From contig JAQXHU010000032.1 of the NCBI GenBank assembly GCA_029007435.1, positions 24,633-88,632 on the forward strand: DNA of 64,000 nucleotides. Direction: 5' to 3'. This DNA comes from Bacteroidales bacterium (lineage in GTDB: Bacteria; Bacteroidota; Bacteroidia; Bacteroidales; UBA932). Under the pieces are notes generated by a model. It had not been told where the DNA came from and did no database searches. It saw nothing but the letters and a program-made list of their open reading frames with translations. The position numbers were made by a program, and so were the translations under genes. Numbering within the stretch: position 1 is the first letter of the stretch; each line of letters begins with the position of its first letter. Positions 9,292 through 16,591 of the stretch are shown here, piece by piece.

Positions 9292-9750
9292 TTAGATTTT
9301 GTCCGGATCAGTTTTACGGCGGCTGACCCTCCTTGCCGATGCCCTTACCTTTGAAGAAGCCTTGGGCTTGATTCTCGATGAAACAGCCTCTTCCACAACC
9401 GGCTCGTCGGTGTATTCCTTTCGCGGAGCGTCAGCCCACAGGTCCTCAAGCCTGTAGAACTCCCTGTACTCAGTAAGGAAGACGTGCACAACAACATCCG
9501 AATAGTCGAGGATAATCCAGAAATCATTTTCCAAGCCCTGCATACGGACAACCTTGAGTCCGCATTTCTCCTGCATCTTGACAAGAATATTGTCGGCTAT
9601 AGCAGCGACAGCAGTCGTGGAATCAGCATTGCAGACCACGAAATAGTCGGAGATTGCCGAACCTATCGGCCTCAGGTCAAGCGAAACCACATTCTGCCCT
9701 TTCTTCTCGAGCATCGCATCCGTTATGACCTTAAGAACTTTATTTTCCAT
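9292..9750 (-). CDS. rsfS: Ribosome silencing factor RsfS (RsfA/Iojap family)
   Basis: A protein of 152 residues starting at ATG 9750. The Iojap core (residues 1-110) shows DLRPIGSAISDYFVVCNADS, RMQGLENDFWIILDYSDVVVHVF and REFYRLEDLWADA, which in the family bind ribosomal protein uL14 and block subunit joining in starvation. After the core, about 40 residues form a tail rich in Lys and Arg (IKPKASSKVRASARRVSRRK), longer than the usual family length. It is the first gene of the unit leading into ftsH, cdsA, psd and corC, and its start is 62 bp from the divergent birA. Confidence 0.92.
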   Translation of the reverse strand: MENKVLKVITDAMLEKKGQNVVSLDLRPIGSAISDYFVVCNADSTTAVAAIADNILVKMQEKCGLKVVRMQGLENDFWIILDYSDVVVHVFLTEYREFYRLEDLWADAPRKEYTDEPVVEEAVSSRIKPKASSKVRASARRVSRRKTDPDKI

Positions 9751-9766
9751 TTCAGTTATGTTTTTA

Positions 9767-9774
9767 TAATTTTG
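9767..9774 (+). promoter_or_regulatory. Bacteroidota -7 box for birA
   Basis: TAATTTTG on the plus strand, 38 bp before the birA ATG, matches TAnnTTTG. It overlaps the expected leader of the divergent rsfS transcript, so the two promoters face away from each other with crossed start regions. No clear -33 box is seen. Confidence 0.45.
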
Positions 9775-9787
9775 TTGTAATAAAATA

Positions 9788-9795
9788 CAAATATA
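9788..9795 (-). promoter_or_regulatory. Bacteroidota -7 box for rsfS
   Basis: The minus strand reads TATATTTG (TAnnTTTG consensus) 38 bp before the rsfS ATG. A convincing -33 TTTG at 19-21 bp is not present, so only the -7 element is supported. Confidence 0.5.
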
Positions 9796-9812
9796 AAACA
9801 AAAATCAATCCA

Positions 9813-10571
9813 ATGAAAACTGAAATGCCTATAACGTGGTTCGACATCATCGATTCCACCAATTCTGAAGCTAAAAGGCGAATATCGGACATTGACAAAA
9901 TGGCAGTATTCGCAGCAAAGTTCCAGACAGCGGGCAGGGGGCAGAGGGGAAACAAATGGTCCAGTGCGGACGGTGAGAACCTGACTTTCTCAATTGTATT
10001 GAAATTCGGGAAAGAGGCTGGCGTGCGCCTGAAAGCATCATCACAATTTGCCTTGAGCGAACTTGCTGCCCTGTCGGTGCATTCTTACCTGTCAGGCACA
10101 GGGGTTGAAGCGAAAATCAAGTGGCCGAATGACCTCTATGTAAGGAACAGAAAAATATGCGGAATGTTGATTGAGAATGCCCTGGACGGTGAATACATCA
10201 GCTCAAGCATCATCGGCATTGGTCTGAATCTCAAACAGAAAGAGTTTCCTCCCGAACTGATTAACCCTACGTCTGTATCCATTGTGACAGGTCAGGACAT
10301 AGAGCCGGAAAATGCACTGGATGATTTCATCCCGCATTTCACCGGGAGACTTGGACTTGTGTTCAGCGAGGATGGAAGGAACAGACTGCAGGAGGAATAT
10401 CTCTCTGCATTATACAGAAAAGACCTGGTGCATCAATACAGGGACTGCACTACCGGCGAAGTGTTCAACGGTACAATAAAAGGCATCTCCGCGGGAGGCC
10501 TGCTCTCGGTAAAGATGCCTGATGACTCAGTTAAAGAATTTTCCTTCAAAGAGATAAGCTATTTACTTTAG
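9813..10571 (+). CDS. birA: Biotin--[acetyl-CoA-carboxylase] ligase
   Basis: A protein of 252 residues that activates biotin as biotinyl-AMP and attaches it to the carrier protein of biotin-dependent carboxylases. The catalytic domain contains the biotinyl-AMP loop GRGQRGNKW (41-49), the KWPND motif (103-107) and GIGLNLKQ; a small SH3-like C-terminal domain follows. There is no N-terminal helix-turn-helix, so it is a monofunctional ligase and not a repressor. The start is ATG 9813, divergent from rsfS. The stop is 7 bp from the convergent rpe stop codon. Confidence 0.93.
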   Translation: MKTEMPITWFDIIDSTNSEAKRRISDIDKMAVFAAKFQTAGRGQRGNKWSSADGENLTFSIVLKFGKEAGVRLKASSQFALSELAALSVHSYLSGTGVEAKIKWPNDLYVRNRKICGMLIENALDGEYISSSIIGIGLNLKQKEFPPELINPTSVSIVTGQDIEPENALDDFIPHFTGRLGLVFSEDGRNRLQEEYLSALYRKDLVHQYRDCTTGEVFNGTIKGISAGGLLSVKMPDDSVKEFSFKEISYLL

Positions 10572-10578
10572 CTGGCTC

Positions 10579-11238
10579 TCATTGGATGCCGCGCATTGCG
10601 GCAATCGCAGCGGCCGGGTCGGACGCCTTGAACACAGAACTTCCGGCAACCAGAATCCCAGCCCCGCACCGTACAAGAGAAGCGGCATTGGAAGGCGACA
10701 CACCTCCGTCCACTTCAATCACGCAGCCTGCTCTCCTTCTGTCAATCTCCTTCTTCAGGGTATCAATCCGGGAGAAGGTGTCCTCTATGAATTTCTGTCC
10801 GCCGAAACCTGCGAAAACGGACATTACAAGAATGAAATCCGCCTTGTCGAGAAAAGGATAAAGCCTCTCCACCGGCATATCGGGATTGACAGCGATTCCC
10901 GCCTTGACTCCGAAAGAGTGGACAAGGTCCAGAACTGATTCAGTATCAGTGCCGTCCCTGTCCATAGCCTCAAGATGGAAACTTATCATAGATGCCCCCG
11001 CCTTGGCGAAACGCTCCACATATTTCTCAGGATTGACTATCATCAGATGTACATCCAGCGGTTTCCCGGCTTTTCTGGCAATCGCTTCCACAACGGGGAA
11101 ACCATAAGAAAGATTCGGAACAAGGACACCGTCCATTATGTCAAGATGGAAAATGTCCGCATATTCGTTGACCATATCCACATCCTTCTCCAGACGCAGA
11201 AAGTCAGCCGAAAGCATTGATGGAGCTATCTGTATCAT
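10579..11238 (-). CDS. rpe: Ribulose-phosphate 3-epimerase
   Basis: A (beta/alpha)8 barrel of 219 residues interconverting ribulose 5-phosphate and xylulose 5-phosphate in the pentose phosphate pathway. Metal ligands His31, Asp33, His64 and Asp177 are all present (HLDIMDG, DVHLM, EVDGG). One oddity is visible: the phosphate-binding loop, normally NPGFGGQ, reads Phe142-Ala143 followed by GFGGQ. The ATG at 11238 overlaps the pepD stop by four bases (ATGA), so the two are likely translationally coupled in a dnaA-pepD-rpe run. Confidence 0.94.
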   Translation of the reverse strand: MIQIAPSMLSADFLRLEKDVDMVNEYADIFHLDIMDGVLVPNLSYGFPVVEAIARKAGKPLDVHLMIVNPEKYVERFAKAGASMISFHLEAMDRDGTDTESVLDLVHSFGVKAGIAVNPDMPVERLYPFLDKADFILVMSVFAGFGGQKFIEDTFSRIDTLKKEIDRRRAGCVIEVDGGVSPSNAASLVRCGAGILVAGSSVFKASDPAAAIAAMRGIQ

Positions 11239-12665
11239 TTGAAATTGGTTACAACATCCACAAGGAGTTTCACAAATTTTTCGTTCGATGCAAGGTCCAG
11301 ACGTTCTCCCGGAGCGTGAACACCTCTGAGCGTAGGTCCGAAAGAAATCATATCAAGGTCAGGGAACTTGGTAAGGAAAAGGCCGCACTCGAGCCCGGCG
11401 TGAATAGCCTTGACTTCCGGTTCGGTTCCGAAAAGCCTTTTGTAAGATGCAACAGTCTCCTCAAGAATGTGGGAATCCATATTAGGTGTCCAACCAGGAT
11501 ATGGGTCAGAATGGGAAATCTCCGCTCCCGCAAGAATGAAGGATGCCTCCACCTTCTGGGCCATGAACTTCTTCTCTGACTCAATAGAACTGCGCTGGCT
11601 TGTTGTCACCATAATCTCGCCCGGCTTGTTCATAAACACGGCGGCAAGATTGCTGGAAGTCTCGACGAGACCGGCGATATCCTGGCTCATCGCAAGCACA
11701 CCGTGATGCACTGACATCAGGGAGAGAATGAATCTGCGCGCCACTTCTCCATCAACTGCCTCTGTTGCGGAACCAGCCTGATTCACTGAAAAAGATACTT
11801 CAGGATCAGTATTGTGGAATTCCGCTTTCACTGAAGCCGCGAATTCATTGAAACGGCTGACGAAACCGCAAGACATTCCGGCAGGCACCGCTATGACAGC
11901 CTCAGCCTCCCTGGCAATGGCGTTCCGCTTGTTTCCTCCTCTGAAAGAAACCAGCTGATATGCATTCTCCAATTCTCCGTAAAGATATCTCGCAAGAATC
12001 TGGACAGTGTTCGCCCTCTCCTTGTTGATATCGTCTCCACTATGTCCGCCAATGGCATTGAACACTCTGAATTTCAGCAGTTCAGCTCCAGATTTTACCG
12101 GTTCCGGCATATATTTGAACACCGCAGTAGTATCAACACCGCCGGCGCATCCTACAAACAACTGGCCTTCGTCCTCTGAATCGAGATTAATAAGCGTCTT
12201 GGCAGTGAAAAGGCCTGATTCAATTGCATTCGCTCCATCCATACCGGTCTCCTCGGAAATCGTGAACAGGCATTCGAGCTTGCCGGTCGGAACATCACTG
12301 GCAAGCAATGCGAGAGACGCCGCCACGCCTATACCGTCGTCTGCTCCCAGGGTGGTGTCCTTTGCAATCATCCAGCCATCCTCTATCACATAATTTATAG
12401 GATCTTTTGCGAAATCGTGGTCACATCCACTGTTCTTCTCGCAGACCATATCCTGATGGCTCTGGAGAACGATTGCCGGAACATTCTCTTTTCCCGGAAA
12501 TGCCTCCCTTGTGATCACCACATTGCCGGTGGCGTCAGTGCGGCAATCAAGACCGTGTTCCGCCGCAAAACGCTGAAGATAGGCCGTCATCTGTTCCTCA
12601 CGGCCTGACTCCCGCGGAATTCTGGTGATTTCGCGGAAGATTTCAAGTACTGAATTCGAATCCAT
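11235..12665 (-). CDS. pepD: Aminoacyl-histidine dipeptidase (M20C cytosolic dipeptidase)
   Basis: A metallopeptidase of 476 residues of the PepD/M20C family, hydrolysing Xaa-His and other dipeptides in the cytoplasm. Zinc-site motifs are visible: SHQDM (His70, Asp72), TTLGADDGIG (Asp109-Asp110 region), SEETGMDGA (Glu138-Glu139) and a C-terminal His in the PTLRGVHAPGERL block. The internal lid/dimerisation domain starts near residue 185 (NAIGGHSGDDINKERANTV). Length equals the family norm. The start is ATG 12665, 11 bp after dnaA. The stop overlaps the rpe start by four bases. Confidence 0.93.
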   Translation of the reverse strand: MDSNSVLEIFREITRIPRESGREEQMTAYLQRFAAEHGLDCRTDATGNVVITREAFPGKENVPAIVLQSHQDMVCEKNSGCDHDFAKDPINYVIEDGWMIAKDTTLGADDGIGVAASLALLASDVPTGKLECLFTISEETGMDGANAIESGLFTAKTLINLDSEDEGQLFVGCAGGVDTTAVFKYMPEPVKSGAELLKFRVFNAIGGHSGDDINKERANTVQILARYLYGELENAYQLVSFRGGNKRNAIAREAEAVIAVPAGMSCGFVSRFNEFAASVKAEFHNTDPEVSFSVNQAGSATEAVDGEVARRFILSLMSVHHGVLAMSQDIAGLVETSSNLAAVFMNKPGEIMVTTSQRSSIESEKKFMAQKVEASFILAGAEISHSDPYPGWTPNMDSHILEETVASYKRLFGTEPEVKAIHAGLECGLFLTKFPDLDMISFGPTLRGVHAPGERLDLASNEKFVKLLVDVVTNFK

Positions 12666-12676
12666 ATTGCTGAGTT

Positions 12677-14104
12677 TTATTTGCCTGCGGGCACCAGCAG
12701 CTTCTCGATGTCAGAGACATACTGTTTGAATGACTTGTCAGTAGCCATCAGGTCCGAGACAGTCGAGCATGCGTGCAGCACCGTCGCGTGGTCTTTCCCT
12801 CCAAGTTCCGAGCCAATCGTGGACAGAGAGCAGCCGAGAAGATTCCGGCTCATATACATCGCTATCTGCCGGGCCTGCACTATCTGGCGTTTGCGTGATT
12901 TGGACACCAACGCCTCCTTTGTGATATTGAAGTAATCGCATACAGTCTTCTGGACCTTGCTGATAGTCACATCGTTCTTCTCCTCTCCGACGATTTCGCC
13001 AGTCACACTCGCAGCCAGGTCCACTGTCACTTCCTTGTGAATGAGCGTGGCGTGCGCAATGAGCGAGATAAGAGCGCCCTCAAGTTCACGGAAATTGGAC
13101 TTGATTCTGCCTGCCAGATATTCGAGCACTTCATCATTGATGGCCACTCCCTCCCTGAAACTTCTCGACTTGAGCATCTCAAGCCTTGTCGCATAAGAAG
13201 GTTTCTCAAGTTTTACCGAAAGACCCCACTTCAGTCTGGAAAGGAGCCTCTCCTCAAAATTCCTCAAATCCGCAGGCGAACGGTCCGAAGTGAAAATCAA
13301 CTGTTTGCCGTTCTCGTGGAGATGGTTGAACACATTGAAAAACGCATTCTGGGAGCCTGGTCCGATAAGATCCTGGATATCATCCACGATAAGCACATCA
13401 ATCTTCATATAGAACGCCAGGAAATCAGTCAGTTTGTTCTGGATGTTCACAGCGTCCATATACTGAGTTTTGAACTCGTTTCCAGTCACATATAGTACTA
13501 CAAGGTCAGGGAACTTCTCTTTTATGGAAATACCGATGGCCTGGGCAAGATGGGTCTTGCCGAGACCCGGACCGCCGAAAAGGAAAAGAGGATTGAACGG
13601 CGTGTTTCCCGGCGCGAGCGAAATGCTCTCCCCCGCAGTGATGCCCATCACGTTGCATTTGCCCTTCACAAGATTTCCGAAGCAATATACCGGATTAAGA
13701 CGCGGATTGATCTGCACCCTTTTAAGTCCGGGATAAACAAACGGGCCCGGATTCGCACCCGCAGGGCAGGTGTTGACTGTTATGGTCTTGTTGACAGGAA
13801 CTGCCGCATTGGCAGCCGGATAAGTCATCGGAGGCTGCACCTTGACAGGGCTTACCCTGTATACAAGCCTTGCCTCAGGTCCTATAACCCTTTTAAGAGT
13901 ACTCTTGAGGACATTGAGATAAACGTCCTCTATATATTTTCTGTAAAAATCCGAAGGAACCTCAATGGTCAATGTCGAATTCTGGAAAGCAACAGGCACC
14001 AGCGGCTTGAACCACCGGTCGAACATCTGATGGCCTATGACATTTTCGATGACCTTCAGACACTCATCCCATATCTCTACATATTTCTCCTCTTGCTGAT
14101 GCAT
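12677..14104 (-). CDS. dnaA: Chromosomal replication initiator protein DnaA
   Basis: A protein of 475 residues. Domain I (about 1-80) is followed by a Pro/Ala-rich linker (about 88-130). The AAA+ domain has Walker A GGPGLGKT (177-184), Walker B VLIVDDIQDL and sensor segment FTSDRSPADL. Domain IV ends with the DNA-binding signature in the form GGKDHATVLHAC. The start is ATG 14104. Upstream lies a 326-bp AT-rich gap, and downstream come pepD and rpe, 11 bp away and overlapping. dnaA next to pepD and rpe is not the classical dnaA-dnaN order. I see no convincing DnaA-box cluster beside it. Confidence 0.96.
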   Translation of the reverse strand: MHQQEEKYVEIWDECLKVIENVIGHQMFDRWFKPLVPVAFQNSTLTIEVPSDFYRKYIEDVYLNVLKSTLKRVIGPEARLVYRVSPVKVQPPMTYPAANAAVPVNKTITVNTCPAGANPGPFVYPGLKRVQINPRLNPVYCFGNLVKGKCNVMGITAGESISLAPGNTPFNPLFLFGGPGLGKTHLAQAIGISIKEKFPDLVVLYVTGNEFKTQYMDAVNIQNKLTDFLAFYMKIDVLIVDDIQDLIGPGSQNAFFNVFNHLHENGKQLIFTSDRSPADLRNFEERLLSRLKWGLSVKLEKPSYATRLEMLKSRSFREGVAINDEVLEYLAGRIKSNFRELEGALISLIAHATLIHKEVTVDLAASVTGEIVGEEKNDVTISKVQKTVCDYFNITKEALVSKSRKRQIVQARQIAMYMSRNLLGCSLSTIGSELGGKDHATVLHACSTVSDLMATDKSFKQYVSDIEKLLVPAGK

Positions 14105-14430
14105 ATTGGCTGGTAAAATTCTATAGTCAAAAAAAGCACCGGAATCAAGGACCGTCCTTTTCTTCCGACGCTTTGCAAATATGGGTGAAAAATATTTTAT
14201 AAAAAAATGAAATTACTATTGTTTATTAAAATTATTTTTACATTAAAATCGTTCGTGAAACTTCTAAACGTTTATTTATTAATTCATTAACATTCAACTA
14301 CTTAGAAACCATATATCGGCTTGAATGCATCACAACGATGTTTTTTATTTAGAATTAATATAAATATATAAAAGCGCCCTTTGCTCTTGAAAAGTAACGG
14401 CTAAGGGCACTTTTCAACACTATTTGACAG
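14105..14430. other. AT-rich intergenic region upstream of dnaA
   Basis: A 326-bp non-coding stretch between the dnaA start and the end of the MCE gene. It holds the terminator at 14370-14414 and a long run of A/T-rich sequence (about 14185-14300) that must include the dnaA promoter. The only promoter-like match is an imperfect CATATTTG on the minus strand at 14175-14182. A single weak DnaA-box-like TTTTCAACA lies at 14411-14419, inside the terminator region. I cannot support an origin of replication here. Confidence 0.6.
14370..14414 (-). terminator. Intrinsic terminator after the amidase-MCE unit
   Basis: Read on the minus strand, AAAAGTGCCCTT (14414-14403) pairs with AAGGGCGCTTTT (14381-14370) over 12 bp with one G-U wobble and a 21-nt loop. 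A T/A-rich tail follows. It begins 16 bp past the MCE stop codon and separates that unit from dnaA. Confidence 0.8.
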
Positions 14431-15342
14431 CTAAAAAATAGATGCTTTAATTCTTAGATATTTTTTAGGGTTTTCCTCAATGTTTTTAACAAGGCTGTCG
14501 ATATCATCGACAAGACTCTTCAACGTATCATACATCTCATCCTCAGTGAACAGCTTGCCAAGCGAGCTGTCAGGTGAACTGAGATTCTGCAGAACCGAGC
14601 GAAGTGAAGCCAGCAGTCCCTCGATATCCGCTGCTGACAACTGCCCGGCAACTGAAGACAGGCCTGTCATTGCTGTGTCAGCGCTGGCGCAAATTGAAAC
14701 AAGACGGCCTGAAACCGCTTTGAGGTTGACCAGCAGCTCATCTATCTCAGGCGAGCGATCCGCAAGTCCTGAAGAAAGTTTCTCCACATTTGACAGGGCA
14801 CGACCAGCATTGTCAATAATGGACCTCACAGTATTCTCATCGACACTTTCGAGTATCCGGTTCAGTTCGGCTTCCGTAACTTTCAGGCTGTCAAGGACAA
14901 CAGTGAACTTCTCAATCAGCGGGCCTATCATACTTGTAAGAGAGCTCACCATATCAGGAGCATAAGAAGGCTCCAGTTCTGAGCCATCATATATCCGCTC
15001 TGGAGAAGTGCCAAGGTCAAGCCTTATTCCCTTTCCTCCCATCAGATCAACACTGTAAATCGTCATTTTGGTGTCAGCAGGTATGTTTAGCTTTTTTTTC
15101 ACTGAGCAGATGACATCGAACATATCAGTAGATGGATTGTATTCCACGGATGTCACGGAGCCGGCCTTGTAACCTCTCATATATACCGGATTGGACGGCG
15201 TGAGTCCTTCCACATTTTTATAATGCGAAACGATTCGCACATCTCTGCTGAAAACGTCCGCACCCCTCAAGTAATTGACCACAAAAAAAGTGGAAGTCAG
15301 AACGGCCACAGCGAATATTCCTATTTTAGTTTCACGCTTCAT
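14431..15342 (-). CDS. MCE (MlaD) domain protein
   Basis: A protein of 303 residues. The start is ATG 15342 (MKRETKIGIFAVAVL); ten further in-frame codons upstream are possible but would precede the membrane anchor unnecessarily. One N-terminal transmembrane helix (about 7-25) anchors an MCE domain (about 35-110: SHYKNVEGLTPSNPVYMRG, GYKAGSVTSVEY, DLMGGKGIRLDLG). A long predicted coiled-coil or helical tail of about 170 residues follows. In the family such proteins form hexameric rings that carry lipids between inner and outer membrane. No MlaE permease or MlaF ATPase lies next to it here. It follows the amidase by 46 bp and ends in a terminator. Confidence 0.85.
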   Translation of the reverse strand: MKRETKIGIFAVAVLTSTFFVVNYLRGADVFSRDVRIVSHYKNVEGLTPSNPVYMRGYKAGSVTSVEYNPSTDMFDVICSVKKKLNIPADTKMTIYSVDLMGGKGIRLDLGTSPERIYDGSELEPSYAPDMVSSLTSMIGPLIEKFTVVLDSLKVTEAELNRILESVDENTVRSIIDNAGRALSNVEKLSSGLADRSPEIDELLVNLKAVSGRLVSICASADTAMTGLSSVAGQLSAADIEGLLASLRSVLQNLSSPDSSLGKLFTEDEMYDTLKSLVDDIDSLVKNIEENPKKYLRIKASIF

Positions 15343-15388
15343 AATTATTAGATGTAATGAATCTGTTTTCAATATCGGCCAAAGCGAA

Positions 15389-16498
15389 TCACCTCAAAGG
15401 TTTCACCTCACCGTCGGAAATCTCTACAAGAAAAGAGCCAGAAAAATGTTCACGCAACTTCGAAAACGACGACCTGGCCTCATCGATGCTCTCAGAAACA
15501 CATATTATATATTTGTTGAGGCTGCCCTTTTTCACAATAACTGGTTTGTAACCTTTGAAATAAGGGTCGTCATTTTTCATTGTCTTGCTGCTTGCCAGGA
15601 CCTGTATTCCATATCCTGCAGGAGCCTTTACCTCATTGACAGTCTCAGACACTTTGGCGGAACGAGCTGGTTCTGGAACAGAGGCTGCAGAATTTCCTAT
15701 ACTCTCGTCATACCTCTTCTTGAATACCAGGAAAGCATTATATATCTCTTTGGCAATCGAGGCCCGGCCAGTTTCAGACCTGAGCACAGCCAAATCTTTG
15801 GAGTTGGACATAAAACCGACTTCGACAAGAGCCGACGGCATCGAAGTTTTCCATAGCACGAGGAAAGGGTCCTGCCATACTCCCCTGCTGTTGCGTATCA
15901 CACCACCGTTCATAGCCTTCTCGATATCCTGGGCGAACAGCAGGCTCTGCTCAAGATGTGAATTCTGCATCAGATTGAAAAATATGAAAGACTCAGGATC
16001 GGAAGGATCAAAACTCTGGTATGTAGTCGAATAGTCATCCTCAAGTTTTATCACGGAGTTCTCCCTGCGGCAGACATCCATATTGTAAGCGAACAAATCC
16101 CTGTCCTTCTTGGATGACTGGCCAAGAATATGGACAGAATATCCGTTGGCCGAAGGCGCGGACGGCACACTGTTCACGTGTATTGAAAGGAACAGGTCCG
16201 CATTTCCCCGGTTGGCGATATCGGCCCGGCCGGCAAGGGTGACAAATGTGTCAGTGCTCCTTGTCAATATGACCTTGACTTCCGGACAAGCATCCTTGAT
16301 GAGGGCGGAAACACGTTTGGCGATGTCAAGATTGACCCGGCTCTCGAATGTTTTCTTGTCGGAACTTATACATCCGGGATCTTTTCCTCCGTGTCCGGGG
16401 TCAATGCACACCGTCCGCAATCCAAGAGCACGGTCCTCCCCTGCGAATACATTATAAGGACAGACAGCAAACAAGGCCGCAGCCAAAAAGGAAAGCAT
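15389..16498 (-). CDS. N-acetylmuramoyl-L-alanine amidase with C-terminal SPOR domain
   Basis: Amidase_3 family enzyme that cleaves the amide bond between MurNAc and the peptide stem during cell separation. From ATG 16498 the protein has 369 residues. The zinc ligands are His36 in DPGHGG, Glu52 and His107 in SIHVNS, with the catalytic Glu in LVEVGFMSN. The last 80 residues (YGIQVLASS, VIVKKGSLNKYIICV, EARSSFSKLREHF) form a SPOR domain, which binds denuded septal glycan. The N-terminal signal peptide lacks positive charges from this ATG. A TTG at 16525 would add nine residues including Lys and His (KNTQKH), making a better signal, and fits the -7 box at 16549-16556. The real start may therefore be 16525. 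It is divergent from lptD. Confidence 0.9.
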   Translation of the reverse strand: MLSFLAAALFAVCPYNVFAGEDRALGLRTVCIDPGHGGKDPGCISSDKKTFESRVNLDIAKRVSALIKDACPEVKVILTRSTDTFVTLAGRADIANRGNADLFLSIHVNSVPSAPSANGYSVHILGQSSKKDRDLFAYNMDVCRRENSVIKLEDDYSTTYQSFDPSDPESFIFFNLMQNSHLEQSLLFAQDIEKAMNGGVIRNSRGVWQDPFLVLWKTSMPSALVEVGFMSNSKDLAVLRSETGRASIAKEIYNAFLVFKKRYDESIGNSAASVPEPARSAKVSETVNEVKAPAGYGIQVLASSKTMKNDDPYFKGYKPVIVKKGSLNKYIICVSESIDEARSSFSKLREHFSGSFLVEISDGEVKPLR

Positions 16499-16509
16499 CG
16501 AAATATGTT

Positions 16510-16541
16510 TTTGCGTATTTTTCAAAATGGTCTTATATTTG
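16510..16541 (+). promoter_or_regulatory. Bacteroidota promoter of the lptD gene
   Basis: TTTG (16510-16513), a 20-bp spacer, then TATATTTG (16534-16541) is a full match to the TTTG/TAnnTTTG consensus. It predicts a start near 16548 and a leader of about 44 nt before the TTG start at 16592. Confidence 0.75.
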
Positions 16542-16548
16542 TATTTTG

Positions 16549-16556
16549 CAAATTTA
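16549..16556 (-). promoter_or_regulatory. -7 box of the divergent amidase gene
   Basis: The minus strand reads TAAATTTG, a perfect TAnnTTTG, 8 bp from the lptD -7 box on the other strand. No matching -33 box is visible. Confidence 0.5.
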
Positions 16557-16591
16557 GGAAAATTTGCGATTAAACCTATAAATTCAGACAA

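Noticed and set aside
10585..10605. TGCCGC/GCGGCA repeat between birA and rpe as a terminator
   Set aside because: It lies in the rpe coding end and has no T-run on either strand.
14105..14430. Possible replication origin upstream of dnaA
   Set aside because: The region is AT-rich but has no cluster of TTATNCACA boxes; the one weak match lies in a terminator. A GC-skew plot of the full chromosome would decide.
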